Assembly: GCA_025963775.1 (NCBI GenBank)
Contig: JAOQAD010000002.1
Location: 1-64,000 of the forward strand
Origin: Bacteroidota bacterium
GTDB lineage: Bacteria; Bacteroidota; Bacteroidia; 2-12-FULL-35-15
Length of the DNA: 64,000 nt
Direction of reading: 5' to 3'
A model generated the notes under the pieces. That model saw nothing but the letters and a program-made list of their open reading frames with translations. It was not told the origin of the DNA and did no database searches. Shown piece by piece: positions 1 to 7,793 of this stretch. Numbering within the stretch: the first letter of the stretch is position 1; each line of letters opens with the position of its first letter. A program made the position numbers and the translations under genes.

Positions 1-564
1 ATAGTCGAGGTCTTTCTTTGCCTGTGCTTCCTTCTCGATCAGCTCTGCCAGTTGCTTTTCAAGGCCTTTGAAAGAGCGGTAATCGCCTTTGTATTCTTCG
101 AGGAGTGTTTCGTGCTTTGCGAATGCATCCACCACGGAAAGCTGGAAATCGGTTCCGTTCAGCGATAAGGTCTGGTGCTGCGAATGAATGTCGATCAGCC
201 GCTCGCCCAATTCTTTCAACTGGTTCAGGGTAACAGGTGTGTCATTAATAAATGCGCGGGATTTGCCTTCGGGGTTGATCTCCCTTCGTATGGTTGTCAC
301 CGCTTCATAATCGAGCTCATGCTCTTTGAAAAAATCTTCGAGTGAATATTCTTTGATGCTGAATGCCGCTTCAATGATGCACTTTTTTGCTTTGTCCTGC
401 AGCGACTGTGTATCCGCACGTGAGCCAGCGATCAGCCCGAGGGCGCCCAGCAATATTGATTTCCCGGCGCCGGTTTCCCCGGTAATAATGGTTAAGCCAT
501 CGGTAAGGCCAACATCCAGCTTGTCGATCAGCGCGTAATTCTGTACGGATAAGTGTTTGAGCAT
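1..564 (-). CDS. recN: DNA repair protein RecN, N-terminal part (runs off the window)
   Basis: SMC-like ATPase of recombinational double-strand-break repair. Only the first 188 residues are inside the window; the reading frame is open to base 1. It begins MLKHLSVQNYALID and carries the Walker A motif GETGAGKS near residue 33, followed by SRADTQS and the start of the coiled coil (repeated K/E/L rich segments) near residue 160. It is the last gene of a minus-strand block bamD-rpoZ-coaBC-DUF4835-recN that I know as conserved in Bacteroidota. The start ATG lies at 562-564; a longer upstream gap of 323 bases separates it from DUF4835 and is filled with repeats. Confidence 0.95.
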   Translation of the reverse strand, partial: MLKHLSVQNYALIDKLDVGLTDGLTIITGETGAGKSILLGALGLIAGSRADTQSLQDKAKKCIIEAAFSIKEYSLEDFFKEHELDYEAVTTIRREINPEGKSRAFINDTPVTLNQLKELGERLIDIHSQHQTLSLNGTDFQLSVVDAFAKHETLLEEYKGDYRSFKGLEKQLAELIEKEAQAKKDLDY

Positions 565-644
565 GGTATTTATTTGTTGATGCTAAAATTAATTCTTTCA
601 GAAGCATTCCGGAAACGGAATGAGTAAAAGTAATCAACAGGAAA

Positions 645-681
645 TAGTTTGTAGTTTAAAGGTGGTAGTCCGGAGACGGTT
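645..681 (+). repeat. Heptad array a (5 degenerate 7-bp units ending ACGGTT)
   Basis: Units read on the plus strand: TAGTTTG, TAGTTTA, AAGGTGG, TAGTCCG, GAGACGG, then TT. Same architecture as five other arrays in the window: degenerate KAGTNNG units and a conserved last unit KAGACGG followed by TT. It faces array b (854-890, minus) with the ACGGTT ends inwards. No gene ends here on the plus strand. Confidence 0.75.
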
Positions 682-704
682 AAATGCCTTTATCCGGTAT
701 TATC

Positions 705-807
705 GTCATTCCGGGCTTGACCCGGAATCTCTACGGAATGTTAAGGCTTGCGGGATTCCCTGCACTTTGTAATTATAGAGAGATCCCGTGTCGGGGCACG
801 GGATGAC
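705..807. repeat. Palindromic REP-like element, 103 bp, GTCAT...ATGAC
   Basis: Left end GTCAT followed by the dyad TTCCGGG/CCCGGAA and ATCTCT; right end AGAGATCCCGTG, loop, CACGGG, ATGAC. The two ends are inverted with respect to each other but use different hairpin arms. The element has the same length as the one at 28496-28598, and both contain TATAATTA or its complement beside the CTCTC/GAGAG end. Looks like a BIME/REPIN or MITE-type non-coding element; no transposase is nearby. Confidence 0.7.
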
Positions 808-853
808 TTAAAAAACGAATAGATTGAAATTATTAGCACTTAGCCCTTCAGCT

Positions 854-890
854 AACCGTCTACGAACTAAGCTCTACCGACTCCACACTA
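854..890 (-). repeat. Heptad array b, overlaps the DUF4835 stop codon
   Basis: Units on the minus strand: TAGTGTG, GAGTCGG, TAGAGCT, TAGTTCG, TAGACGG, then TT. The first TAG is the stop codon of the DUF4835 gene (888-890), so the array starts exactly at the gene end. Inverted partner of array a (645-681). Confidence 0.75.
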
Positions 891-1784
891 ATTCGTATTC
901 GTGATCTTTGCGTATTTGTTCGCGTTGGTGGGATCGATCTCGTTAAGAGTATTTACGATCTTTGCTTTTTCATCGGTGAATGCGCCGGAAAAAATGTTGA
1001 TGATCTCATCGGACTTGGCATTGAAGAATACCTGCATGCTGAAGGAGAGCGGTTTTGCGGAGTGCACCTTTTTCAGTGATTCTATGCTTTCCGCGATCAC
1101 GGCACGCCCTGCTTCCTTGTTATCGGTCATGGCATCAAGCCCTTTACGGTGATAGTTGTAATAACACTCGCGCAGCGGCACAAAGGATGCATCCATCAGG
1201 TTATTGATGAGCCAGTAGCGGTTCTTGTTGTTCTCAAACGCTTTCCAGCCCGGCTCGGAAGCATCCTGCGAAAAGTTCACAATGCCCAGCGCCTTCTGAA
1301 GGTAAGGAGTGCCGCCGTTCAGTGCAAATGAATCGTAATCGAGGCCGATGATCAGGTAAGCATAATAGCCAAGCACGGAAGCAAGGTTGCTTGTAAATGC
1401 ATTGTCGTTGTACTCAATAGGCTGGTTCTCGATGTATTTGAACTGGAAATCCTGGTCGTTGAAATTAAGAAGCACCGAATTGTAGGATGCTTTGTAAACG
1501 GGCCTGCGCGACTGCACCTGGAAAGTGCCTTTGTATTCATCGGTTCCCACGCGGTCGGTTAAGTTGATCAGGATGCTGCAATCGATGCGCTCTTCCAGTT
1601 TGAATGTTTCATTGGTCCATTTACGGTTGTTCATGAATTCATAAATGGCTGTCTGCAATGCCTCAAAAGCACGCTTGTCGGTTCCCGAGATCTGCTGGGA
1701 AAGCACCTGTACCTGGCAGTTCAGCTCCTGTGCATTTATTCTGAGGGAAGAGATTAAGGCGAATATGAATATGAGTTTGCGCAT
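888..1784 (-). CDS. DUF4835 family protein (putative T9SS-associated PorD-like)
   Basis: 298 residues with a signal peptide (MRKLIFIFALISSLRINAQ, cleavage after the AQ). The mature part, starting ELNCQVQVLSQQI and containing the segments NLASVLGYYAYLIIGLDYDSFA and RYWLINNLMDASFVPLRECYY, matches my memory of the DUF4835 family, always found beside coaBC and recN in Bacteroidota. Some annotations call the family PorD and link it to type IX secretion; I cannot verify that here. It lies 65 bases downstream of coaBC on the same strand, so co-transcription is likely. The protein is probably periplasmic or outer-membrane associated. Confidence 0.85.
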   Translation of the reverse strand: MRKLIFIFALISSLRINAQELNCQVQVLSQQISGTDKRAFEALQTAIYEFMNNRKWTNETFKLEERIDCSILINLTDRVGTDEYKGTFQVQSRRPVYKASYNSVLLNFNDQDFQFKYIENQPIEYNDNAFTSNLASVLGYYAYLIIGLDYDSFALNGGTPYLQKALGIVNFSQDASEPGWKAFENNKNRYWLINNLMDASFVPLRECYYNYHRKGLDAMTDNKEAGRAVIAESIESLKKVHSAKPLSFSMQVFFNAKSDEIINIFSGAFTDEKAKIVNTLNEIDPTNANKYAKITNTN

Positions 1785-1849
1785 TTTGATTTCAGGTTGA
1801 CGTACTGTGTTTATTTGTTCCAGGGTTTAAAGTTGATGTACTGCGTGTG

Positions 1850-3052
1850 CTATTTTTTCAAACGTTTGATGATCACCTCAACAATGTCCTTCGCCACTTC
1901 AGCTTTGCTCTTTAACTCAAATTTAATGCTTTTATTATTGCTGTCAATAATTGTGATCTTATTTGTTTCATTTTTAAATCCCGCACCTTTGTCGTTCAAT
2001 GAATTCAATACGATCAGGTCGAGGTTCTTCTTTTTTATTTTTGCTTTTGCATGCTCTGTTTCGTTGTTCGTTTCGAGTGCAAAGCCAACCAGCAGCTGTT
2101 TTGCTTTCTTCATTTTGCCCAGTTCTGCAAGCGTGTCGCGGGTAGGCATGAGCTCTATGCTTTTTGAGCCTTCCGTTTTTTTGATCTTTTGCTTTGCCAC
2201 AACAGCCGGTCTGTAATCGGCTACAGCTGCTGAAAGCACGGCAATGTCAGAATTTTTGAATGCTTTTGTTGATGCTGTATATAATTCTTCCGCGGATGTA
2301 ATGTCGATCCTGCTGATGCTGGTATTGCTCAGCGACAGGCTGTTCGGCCCGCATACCAGTGTTACTTCCGCGCCTTTTGCGGCAAGCTCTTCGGCAATGG
2401 CAAAGCCCATTTTGCCGGAAGAGTGATTCCCGATAAAGCGAACCGGGTCAATAGCTTCATAAGTCGGCCCCGCGGTGACCAGTGCTTTTTTTCCTGCCAA
2501 GGGCAGGCCTTTTGAAAATTCTTTTTCAAGGAACGCTACGATCTCTTCCGGCTCCGCCATCCGGCCTTCGCCGTAAAGCCCGCTTGCCAGCTCGCCGTTG
2601 CCGGGATGGATAATGCCATTCCCGAACGATTGAAGACGCTTTAAATTATCCAGGGTTGCCTTGTGCTTATACATGTCGAGGTCCATGGCCGGCGCAACAT
2701 ACACCTTGCAGCGCGCCGAAAGGTAGGTGGCAAGCAGCAGGTTATCACAGATGCCGTTTGCCATTTTCGCAAGGGTATTCGCGCTGGCGGGTGCAATCAC
2801 AAATGCATCGGCCCAGAGCCCAAGCTCCACATGGTTGTTCCATTCGCCTTCCTTATTTTTGGTGAAGCCGATGAGAACCGGATTTTTAGAAAGGGTGGAA
2901 AGGGTGAGGGGAGTAATGAAGCCGGTGGCGGCTTCCGTCATGACCACTTTAACGCTGGCACCGGCCTTTATGAGCAGGCGGATCAGCAGTGCAGACTTGT
3001 AGGCGGCAATACTGCCGGAAACGCCAACAATGACCTTCTTGTTTTTTATCAT
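1850..3052 (-). CDS. coaBC: Bifunctional phosphopantothenoylcysteine decarboxylase / phosphopantothenate-cysteine ligase
   Basis: 400 residues; two consecutive steps of coenzyme A synthesis. The N-terminal flavoprotein (CoaC) half shows GVSGSIAAYK near the start, a PAMDLDMY segment corresponding to the PxMNxxMW substrate clamp, and LYGEGRMAEPEEI. The C-terminal CoaB half shows VTAGPTYEAIDPVRFIGN, SSGKMG and the K-rich AKQKIKKTEG loop. The segment before GEGRM reads ELASGL; classic E. coli-type enzymes have a Cys here (ACGD motif), so the active-site Cys may be replaced by Ser; I believe this variant is known. I placed the start at the second of two adjacent ATGs (3050-3055); a 16-residue upstream extension in frame is not family-like. 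Confidence 0.95.
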   Translation of the reverse strand: MIKNKKVIVGVSGSIAAYKSALLIRLLIKAGASVKVVMTEAATGFITPLTLSTLSKNPVLIGFTKNKEGEWNNHVELGLWADAFVIAPASANTLAKMANGICDNLLLATYLSARCKVYVAPAMDLDMYKHKATLDNLKRLQSFGNGIIHPGNGELASGLYGEGRMAEPEEIVAFLEKEFSKGLPLAGKKALVTAGPTYEAIDPVRFIGNHSSGKMGFAIAEELAAKGAEVTLVCGPNSLSLSNTSISRIDITSAEELYTASTKAFKNSDIAVLSAAVADYRPAVVAKQKIKKTEGSKSIELMPTRDTLAELGKMKKAKQLLVGFALETNNETEHAKAKIKKKNLDLIVLNSLNDKGAGFKNETNKITIIDSNNKSIKFELKSKAEVAKDIVEVIIKRLKK

Positions 3053-3145
3053 CATTCTTTTCAAAAAAAATTGGCAGCTTACAATTTTTTCAGCGGCCAA
3101 TGCCGGCTGTTAAACTGCGAACTGCCAATCTGTTTAATTGAACAA

Positions 3146-3478
3146 TTACTTCTGAGTCTGATCTGCAGACGGATTGCGGTAATAGATCTTGTTCTCCAAA
3201 AACTCATTGATAGCGATCAGTGAAGGTTTTGGCAAACGCTCGTAATATTTAGAGATCTCGATCTGTTCACGGTTCTCAAAAATCTCTTCCAGGTTATCGG
3301 TGTGGGAAGCGAATTCAGCCAATTTGTTGGTCAGCTCTTCTTTCATCTCAGCACTGATCTGGTTTGCACGCTTTGAAACGATCGCAATGCTTTCATACAG
3401 GTTTCCTGTTTTTGAATCCATCTCGCGCAAATCACGTGTTGTCGTTGTCAGATCGGCATTTGTTTTTTTGTAGTCCAT
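3146..3478 (-). CDS. rpoZ: RNA polymerase omega subunit family protein
   Basis: 110 residues. The core TGNLYESIAIVSKRANQISAEMKEEL followed by NLEEIF is the omega-type helix pair (R-A-x-Q-I motif) that clamps the beta-prime subunit. The C-terminal extension, including REQIEISKYYERLPKPSLIAINEFL, is typical of the Bacteroidota form. It starts 5 bases from the bamD stop codon and is followed by coaBC after about 90 bases that contain a possible hairpin (ATTGGCAG near 3070 pairing with CTGCCAAT near 3122). Confidence 0.9.
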   Translation of the reverse strand: MDYKKTNADLTTTTRDLREMDSKTGNLYESIAIVSKRANQISAEMKEELTNKLAEFASHTDNLEEIFENREQIEISKYYERLPKPSLIAINEFLENKIYYRNPSADQTQK

Positions 3479-3483
3479 TTGTC

Positions 3484-4452
3484 TTATGATGTTGATTTGT
3501 TATACTTTTCTAAACTCTTTAATGCACTTTTCTGGTACACTTCCGCATCTTTCAGGTACCTGCTCTGCGGGAATACTTCTGCAAATTTAGCATAAGAATC
3601 GACAGCAGCCTTAAAACGCTCCTGTTTTTTTGACTCAATGCTGTTTAAAGCCAGCAGGTAATAAGATCTTACAACGAGGTAATTGAGCTCCTCTTCATGC
3701 GAATTGCCCGGAAAATCCTTGTTATGATTGAGAAAGGAGGTGATCCCTGCCTTGTAATCGTTCATGTTGTAGTACAGCATGGCATTTTCGTAGGATTTCT
3801 TTTCAAGCTTCGCCCTTAATTCATCGATCAGCTCATTGCATTTGGGGATGCGCTCGCTTTTCGGGTAACGGTTCACAAAGCTCTGGAACTCTTTAATGGC
3901 AAGCTTTGTATCGATCTGGTCGAGGCTGTAGCCCGGCGAGTTCAGGTAAAAGCAATAGGCGTTCATATAGGCGCATTCCTCGGCATGCTTGCCTCCCGGG
4001 AAGATCCGGGCGTAATTCCTGAACTGGTAGCCTGCCACAAGGTAATCTTCTACGTTGTAATTGCAGTAAGCGTAGTAATAATGCACTTCCTCGCCTCTTG
4101 CTGTGCCGCGGTATACGCTCATCAGCTCCTCGAACAGGGTAAGTGCCTTTGTATAGTCTTCTTTTTCGAAATATTTAATGGCTGCAGCGTATTTTTCATC
4201 AAGGGTTCCGTTCTTCACGATCTTGTTGTAGCGCCCGAGAGTAAGCCCAAAGCGCTTTTCCTTGTTCTCATCCTTATGGAAAACCCTGCCGATCTTACGG
4301 AAAGCAAGGCGGAATTTACTGATGCTGTCGTCACTTTCGCGGACCTTGGAGCTGCCCCCGTCGGAATAATAGATCTTCTTTTCGCTGTTGCAGGAGAATA
4401 ACGCGATCAGCGCAAGCGTAAAAAACGATATAAAAAGATGCTTTTTTGTCAT
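3484..4452 (-). CDS. bamD: Outer membrane assembly lipoprotein BamD
   Basis: 322 residues. N-terminal lipoprotein signal with lipobox LFSC (Cys near residue 21). The rest is TPR-like: YAAAIKYFEKEDYTKALTLF, EEVHYYYAYCNYNVEDYLVAGYQF, ECAYMNAYCFYL and further helical pairs, matching YfiO/BamD, the lipoprotein partner of BamA in outer-membrane protein insertion. First gene of the minus-strand block that continues with rpoZ, coaBC, DUF4835 and recN; a TATATTTG element lies 10 bases before the ATG. Confidence 0.92.
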   Translation of the reverse strand: MTKKHLFISFFTLALIALFSCNSEKKIYYSDGGSSKVRESDDSISKFRLAFRKIGRVFHKDENKEKRFGLTLGRYNKIVKNGTLDEKYAAAIKYFEKEDYTKALTLFEELMSVYRGTARGEEVHYYYAYCNYNVEDYLVAGYQFRNYARIFPGGKHAEECAYMNAYCFYLNSPGYSLDQIDTKLAIKEFQSFVNRYPKSERIPKCNELIDELRAKLEKKSYENAMLYYNMNDYKAGITSFLNHNKDFPGNSHEEELNYLVVRSYYLLALNSIESKKQERFKAAVDSYAKFAEVFPQSRYLKDAEVYQKSALKSLEKYNKSTS

Positions 4453-4462
4453 AAATGAGCTG

Positions 4463-4470
4463 CAAATATA
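4463..4470 (-). promoter_or_regulatory. -7 promoter element TATATTTG for the bamD operon
   Basis: Minus-strand TATATTTG matches the Bacteroidota -7 consensus TAnnTTTG. No TTTG is present at the expected upstream distance. It sits only 10 bases from the bamD ATG, so the transcript leader would be very short. Confidence 0.45.
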
Positions 4471-4542
4471 GTTAATTTTAAGCAGATGGCGGAGGCTTAG
4501 GCTTTTTTAACTTTTCGGCATTGCCTTGTTAATTAAAAAGGC

Positions 4543-4573
4543 TTTGAATATCTTCGATAAAGCATTAATTTCG
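4543..4573 (+). promoter_or_regulatory. Promoter for the PLP enzyme gene (TTTG-N19-TAATTTCG)
   Basis: TTTG at 4543-4546, then 19 bases, then TAATTTCG at 4566-4573, one mismatch from TAnnTTTG. The start codon follows 37 bases downstream. It lies in the divergent gap between bamD and the PLP enzyme. Confidence 0.5.
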
Positions 4574-4610
4574 CATCTCCAAATTATTAAAACAAGATAA
4601 CAACGGAACT

Positions 4611-5858
4611 ATGAAAGATTTATTTGAAAAGATAAAAGCAAATCGCGGCCCGATCGGAATGCACGCAAAGGAATCACACGGCTATTTTACTTTCCCGAAG
4701 CTGGAAGGCGATATCGGGCCAAGGATGAACTTCAGGGGGAAAGAGCGGTTGAACTGGAGCCTTAACAATTACCTCGGGCTTGCCAATCACCCGGAAGTGA
4801 GAAAAGCGGATGCTGATGCTGCCGCTGAATTCGGATTCGCCATGCCAATGGGTGCCCGCATGATGAGCGGAAATTCAAATAACCACGAAAAACTGGAAGC
4901 AGGCCTTTCGGCACTGGTTCAGAAACAGGATACCATTCTTTGTAATTTCGGCTACCAGGCAATGGTTTCCGCCATTGATTGCCTTGTTGACCGTCACGAC
5001 GTGATCGTTTACGATGCCGAATCACATGCCTGCATTCTTGATGGGGTACGCCTTCACATGGGCAAGCGCTATGTGTTCAAGCACAACGACATCGCTGATT
5101 GCGAAAAGCAACTGGAGCGCGCTACCAAATTAGCGGAAGCGCAGAACGGCTCTATCCTCCTGATCACGGAAGGTGTTTTCGGTATGCGCGGCGACCAGGG
5201 GAAGCTGAAAGAGATCGTTGAGCTGAAGAAAAAATTCAAATTCCGCCTTTTTGTGGATGATGCGCACGGGATCGGGACGCTTGGTAAAACAGGCGCAGGA
5301 ACAGGCGAGGAGCAGGGCTGCCAGGACGGGATCGATGTTTATTTCGGAACGTTCGCAAAATCATTTGCGCTTATCGGCGGATTTATTTCCAGTGAAGAGC
5401 AGATCGTAGAATACTTAAGATACAACATGCGCTCGCAGATCTTCGCGAAAGCGCTGCCAATGCCATTGGTAGTAGGTTTATTGAAACGCCTTGAGCTGAT
5501 CAATACCAAGCCTGAGCTGAAGGACAAATTATGGGAGATCACCCGTGCATTGCAGTCGGGGCTGAAAAATGCCGGCTTCGAGATCGGTGAAACCAACTCC
5601 TGCGTAACGCCGGTGTATATGAACGGCTCTATTCCTGAAGCAACCAACCTGATCCTCGACCTTCGTGAAAATTACAATATTTTCTGCTCGATGGTGGTGT
5701 ACCCGGTTGTACCGAAAGGCATGATCATCCTGCGTTTGATCCCTACAGCGGTTCATACGCTGGAGGATGTGAACTACACGATCGAGTGTTTTTCCAAGAT
5801 CGTAGGCAAGCTGAAATCAGGACAGTATATGTCTGACCGCATTGCTGCACATTCTTAA
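4611..5858 (+). CDS. Alpha-oxoamine synthase family PLP enzyme (serine palmitoyltransferase / cysteate acyltransferase / KBL type)
   Basis: 415 residues, full length for fold-type I enzymes that condense an amino acid with an acyl thioester. Visible landmarks: SLNNYLGL near residue 51, MPMGARMMSGN, the PLP-stacking region DAESHACILDGVRLHMGKRYVFKHND (split over the active-site loop), VDDAHGIGTLG with the PLP-pairing Asp, and the Schiff-base Lys in TFAKSFALIGGF. The SHAC.LDG and HND.AD segments resemble the serine palmitoyltransferase of Bacteroides. In this phylum such enzymes make sphingoid bases, sulfonolipid bases (capnine) or aminoketobutyrate; sequence reading alone does not separate these. 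It stands alone with its own promoter, followed by two small exported proteins. Confidence 0.85.
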   Translation: MKDLFEKIKANRGPIGMHAKESHGYFTFPKLEGDIGPRMNFRGKERLNWSLNNYLGLANHPEVRKADADAAAEFGFAMPMGARMMSGNSNNHEKLEAGLSALVQKQDTILCNFGYQAMVSAIDCLVDRHDVIVYDAESHACILDGVRLHMGKRYVFKHNDIADCEKQLERATKLAEAQNGSILLITEGVFGMRGDQGKLKEIVELKKKFKFRLFVDDAHGIGTLGKTGAGTGEEQGCQDGIDVYFGTFAKSFALIGGFISSEEQIVEYLRYNMRSQIFAKALPMPLVVGLLKRLELINTKPELKDKLWEITRALQSGLKNAGFEIGETNSCVTPVYMNGSIPEATNLILDLRENYNIFCSMVVYPVVPKGMIILRLIPTAVHTLEDVNYTIECFSKIVGKLKSGQYMSDRIAAHS

Positions 5859-5904
5859 TACTAAGTAACAGTTTCTGCCGTTGTTTAACTAAAAAAAAGA
5901 AAAC

Positions 5905-6027
5905 ATGAAAAGGAACATCCTGATTCTGGGCATTCTCGTAACTGTATTAACATTCAGTTCATGCGCCCACCGCGATTGCCAGGGACATAAAAAAACTGCC
6001 AAAACCGACATGGGCGGCTGGCTCTAA
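5905..6027 (+). CDS. Small lipoprotein, 40 residues
   Basis: Short gene starting MKRNILILGILVTVLTFSSC, a hydrophobic stretch ending in the lipobox FSSC, followed by a 20-residue tail rich in His, Cys, Lys and ending MGGWL. ATG at 5905, TAA at 6025-6027, A-rich leader. It sits 46 bases after the PLP enzyme and 15 bases before the next gene, so it probably belongs to the same transcript. I do not recognise the family; short lipoproteins of this form are common in Bacteroidota. The main support is the clean lipoprotein signal and the tight spacing. Confidence 0.6.
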   Translation: MKRNILILGILVTVLTFSSCAHRDCQGHKKTAKTDMGGWL

Positions 6028-6042
6028 ATTAAAACCGATACG

Positions 6043-6528
6043 ATGAAAAAAACGATTGTTATTGCTTTTGCAATGCTGGCAGGGATCAGCGGATTCTCCC
6101 AGGCGAAGAAGGTGAAAAGTCCGATCGACGGGCGTATTTACACCATGACACTTACGCCGGAAGGCGAGAAAAAAGCAGAGCCGGTAAAAGATGAAGGCAG
6201 CTTTGTATTGGGGAAATTTAAATCAACTTTCCTGATGCAGGCGGGCTTTACGCAAAGCGACTATGAATACGAAGTGGATTCAACTTCCGGTGCGCAGGTG
6301 ATCAAGTTTACCGTGGAAGCCAAGAATGAGAACCAGGAGCGCTTTTCATGGGATGCAAGCATCGAAGGTGACAAGATCACCGGTACGGCGATCATCCGCA
6401 AGAAAGGAAAGATCCAGCATACATACACGATCAGCGGCACCTGGAAAAATAAAAAGAAGCCCAAGCCACAGCCTAAAACACCGGTAGCACCAGCTACGCC
6501 GCCGGACTCCACAAAAACAGAACAATAG
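6043..6528 (+). CDS. Secreted protein of unknown function
   Basis: 161 residues with a signal peptide (MKKTIVIAFAMLAGISGFSQA). The mature part looks like a small beta-sheet domain (alternating segments such as FVLGKFKSTFLMQAGFTQSDYEY and GDKITGTAIIRKKGKIQHTYTISGTW) and ends in a K/P/T-rich low-complexity tail from about residue 138. The alternation of short strands with a GTW close recalls lipocalin/calycin-like small domains, but I do not assign a family. Last gene before a strong bidirectional terminator. Confidence 0.75.
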   Translation: MKKTIVIAFAMLAGISGFSQAKKVKSPIDGRIYTMTLTPEGEKKAEPVKDEGSFVLGKFKSTFLMQAGFTQSDYEYEVDSTSGAQVIKFTVEAKNENQERFSWDASIEGDKITGTAIIRKKGKIQHTYTISGTWKNKKKPKPQPKTPVAPATPPDSTKTEQ

Positions 6529-6541
6529 GATCAGCAGAAAT

Positions 6542-6575
6542 AAAAAATCCCTCACGATATCGTGAGGGATTTTTT
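6542..6575. terminator. Bidirectional rho-independent terminator
   Basis: Perfect 12-bp palindrome arms ATCCCTCACGAT / ATCGTGAGGGAT with A-tract on the left and T-tract on the right, between the convergent secreted-protein gene (plus) and the cold-shock gene (minus). Confidence 0.9.
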
Positions 6576-6603
6576 ATGAGTAAATAAAATAAAGGACTAA
6601 GTA

Positions 6604-6792
6604 TTAAGCTTTTCTTACATTTACTGCATTCAAGCCTTTTTTTCCTTCAGCAACTTCGAAAGTCACTGTGTCGTTTTCCTTAATTTTGTCGGTCAAACCT
6701 GTTGCATGAACAAAAATTTCCTGACCTGCTTCATCTTTAATAAAACCGAATCCTTTTGTTTCATTAAAAAATTTTACTGTACCTGTTTTCAT
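6604..6792 (-). CDS. Cold-shock domain protein
   Basis: 62 residues, the size of a single cold-shock domain. RNP1 motif KGFGFI (residues 14-19) and RNP2 motif EIFVHAT are intact, so it should bind single-stranded RNA/DNA as an RNA chaperone. Single-gene unit with a good promoter about 40 bases upstream and a terminator shared with the convergent neighbour. Confidence 0.95.
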   Translation of the reverse strand: MKTGTVKFFNETKGFGFIKDEAGQEIFVHATGLTDKIKENDTVTFEVAEGKKGLNAVNVRKA

Positions 6793-6827
6793 TTTAATTT
6801 TATTGATTAATTAATAAGTTAGCAAGG

Positions 6828-6859
6828 CAAATTTATATCATTTATATAAAAAATCCAAA
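6828..6859 (-). promoter_or_regulatory. Promoter of the cold-shock gene (TTTG-N20-TAAATTTG)
   Basis: Minus strand: TTTG (6859-6856), 20 bases, TAAATTTG (6835-6828), agreeing with the Bacteroidota TTTG / TAnnTTTG consensus. About 35 bases of AT-rich leader follow before the ATG. Confidence 0.7.
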
Positions 6860-6964
6860 TTTTTAATAAATCTTATCGTTTTTTTATAAAACAATATCGA
6901 CAAATAGGGGTGGTTAAGCGAAAGAATGTTCATTAAACAGACTGTTTCAAGGCTTTTGACCGCG

Positions 6965-7630
6965 TTATTTAGCCGGGTATTCCCGGTTCCCGAAAATAGA
7001 GCTGCCCACACGCACCATGGTGCTGCCTTCTTCAATCGCCATGAGGTAATCGGAGCTCATTCCCATGGAAAGGATGCTGAATGAAGGATGTGCAGGCCGG
7101 AGTTGGCTGAAAAACGATCTCAGCGAACGGAATTCCTTCCGGACCTGGTCTTTATCGTCCGTATTGGTCGCCATACCCATCAGCCCGGTTATTTGAATGT
7201 TCTGCAGCTGTTTGAAGGCGTCAGAGGCAAGCAGCTGTTCCGCTTCTTCGAAAGATAAGCCGAACTTTGTTTCTTCGTCCGCAATGTAGATCTGCAGAAG
7301 GCAGTCGATCACACGCCCGTTTTTCAATGCCTGCCTGTTGATCTCCTGCAGCAGCCTCAGGCTGTCGACAGAATGGATCAGCGACACAAAGGGTGCAATG
7401 TATTTCACCTTGTTGCTCTGCAGGTGCCCGATCAGGTGCCATTCAATGTCTTTTGGAAGTGTTTCGTACTTGTCGCACATCTCCTGCACTTTGTTCTCCC
7501 CGAAGATCCGGTGCCCTGCATTGTACACTTCCATTAGCTTTTCAGCAGGATGCGTTTTTGTAACGGCTATCAGCGTAACCCCGGCAGGGAGGCTGGATTT
7601 TATATGAAGAAGATTTTCTTTTATTGACAT
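6965..7630 (-). CDS. YggS/PLPBP family pyridoxal-phosphate homeostasis protein
   Basis: 221 residues, a single-domain TIM barrel like the N-terminal half of alanine racemase. PLP-binding Lys in LIAVTKTHPAEK (near residue 25), then GENKVQEMCDKY, WHLIGHLQSNKVKYIAPFV, and the C-terminal phosphate site SMGMSSDYLMAIEEGSTMVRVGSSIFGNR. All family landmarks are present. It buffers PLP and keeps amino-acid pools balanced rather than acting as an enzyme. Monocistronic as far as I can see. Confidence 0.95.
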   Translation of the reverse strand: MSIKENLLHIKSSLPAGVTLIAVTKTHPAEKLMEVYNAGHRIFGENKVQEMCDKYETLPKDIEWHLIGHLQSNKVKYIAPFVSLIHSVDSLRLLQEINRQALKNGRVIDCLLQIYIADEETKFGLSFEEAEQLLASDAFKQLQNIQITGLMGMATNTDDKDQVRKEFRSLRSFFSQLRPAHPSFSILSMGMSSDYLMAIEEGSTMVRVGSSIFGNREYPAK

Positions 7631-7675
7631 GCTGTGTTAATGGTACGCAGATTCCCGCGGAAATTTATGATAAAA

Positions 7676-7740
7676 ATGATTTGATCGCCTTTTGGCGATT
7701 GATTATGGGTTATGATTTGATTACCGGTAAATCATAATTT
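7676..7740. repeat. Intergenic dyad GATCGCC/GGCGATT with AATCATAA motifs
   Basis: Contains GATCGCCTTTTGGCGATT followed by two AATCATAA-type words (TTATGATTTGATT and AAATCATAATTTTATC). The same combination of a short GATCG dyad and AATCATAATTTTATC words recurs near 53724 and, with other arms, near 30752. Function unknown; weakly supported as a family. Confidence 0.4.
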
Positions 7741-7793
7741 TATCTTAAAAAAGACCATCATCTTGTCTTATAAGAACTTAAAAAATCAGTCTA

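Larger units (their letters stand above)
565..887. other. 323-base gap between recN and DUF4835, filled by repeats
   Basis: No credible gene. From left to right it holds a 5-unit heptad array (645-681), a palindromic element with GTCAT/ATGAC ends (705-807) and most of a second, inverted heptad array (854-890). About 80 bases remain upstream of the recN ATG in which I see no clear TAnnTTTG element. The longer ORF crossing this gap (371-637, minus) reads the recN strand in another frame and is not supported. Confidence 0.7.
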
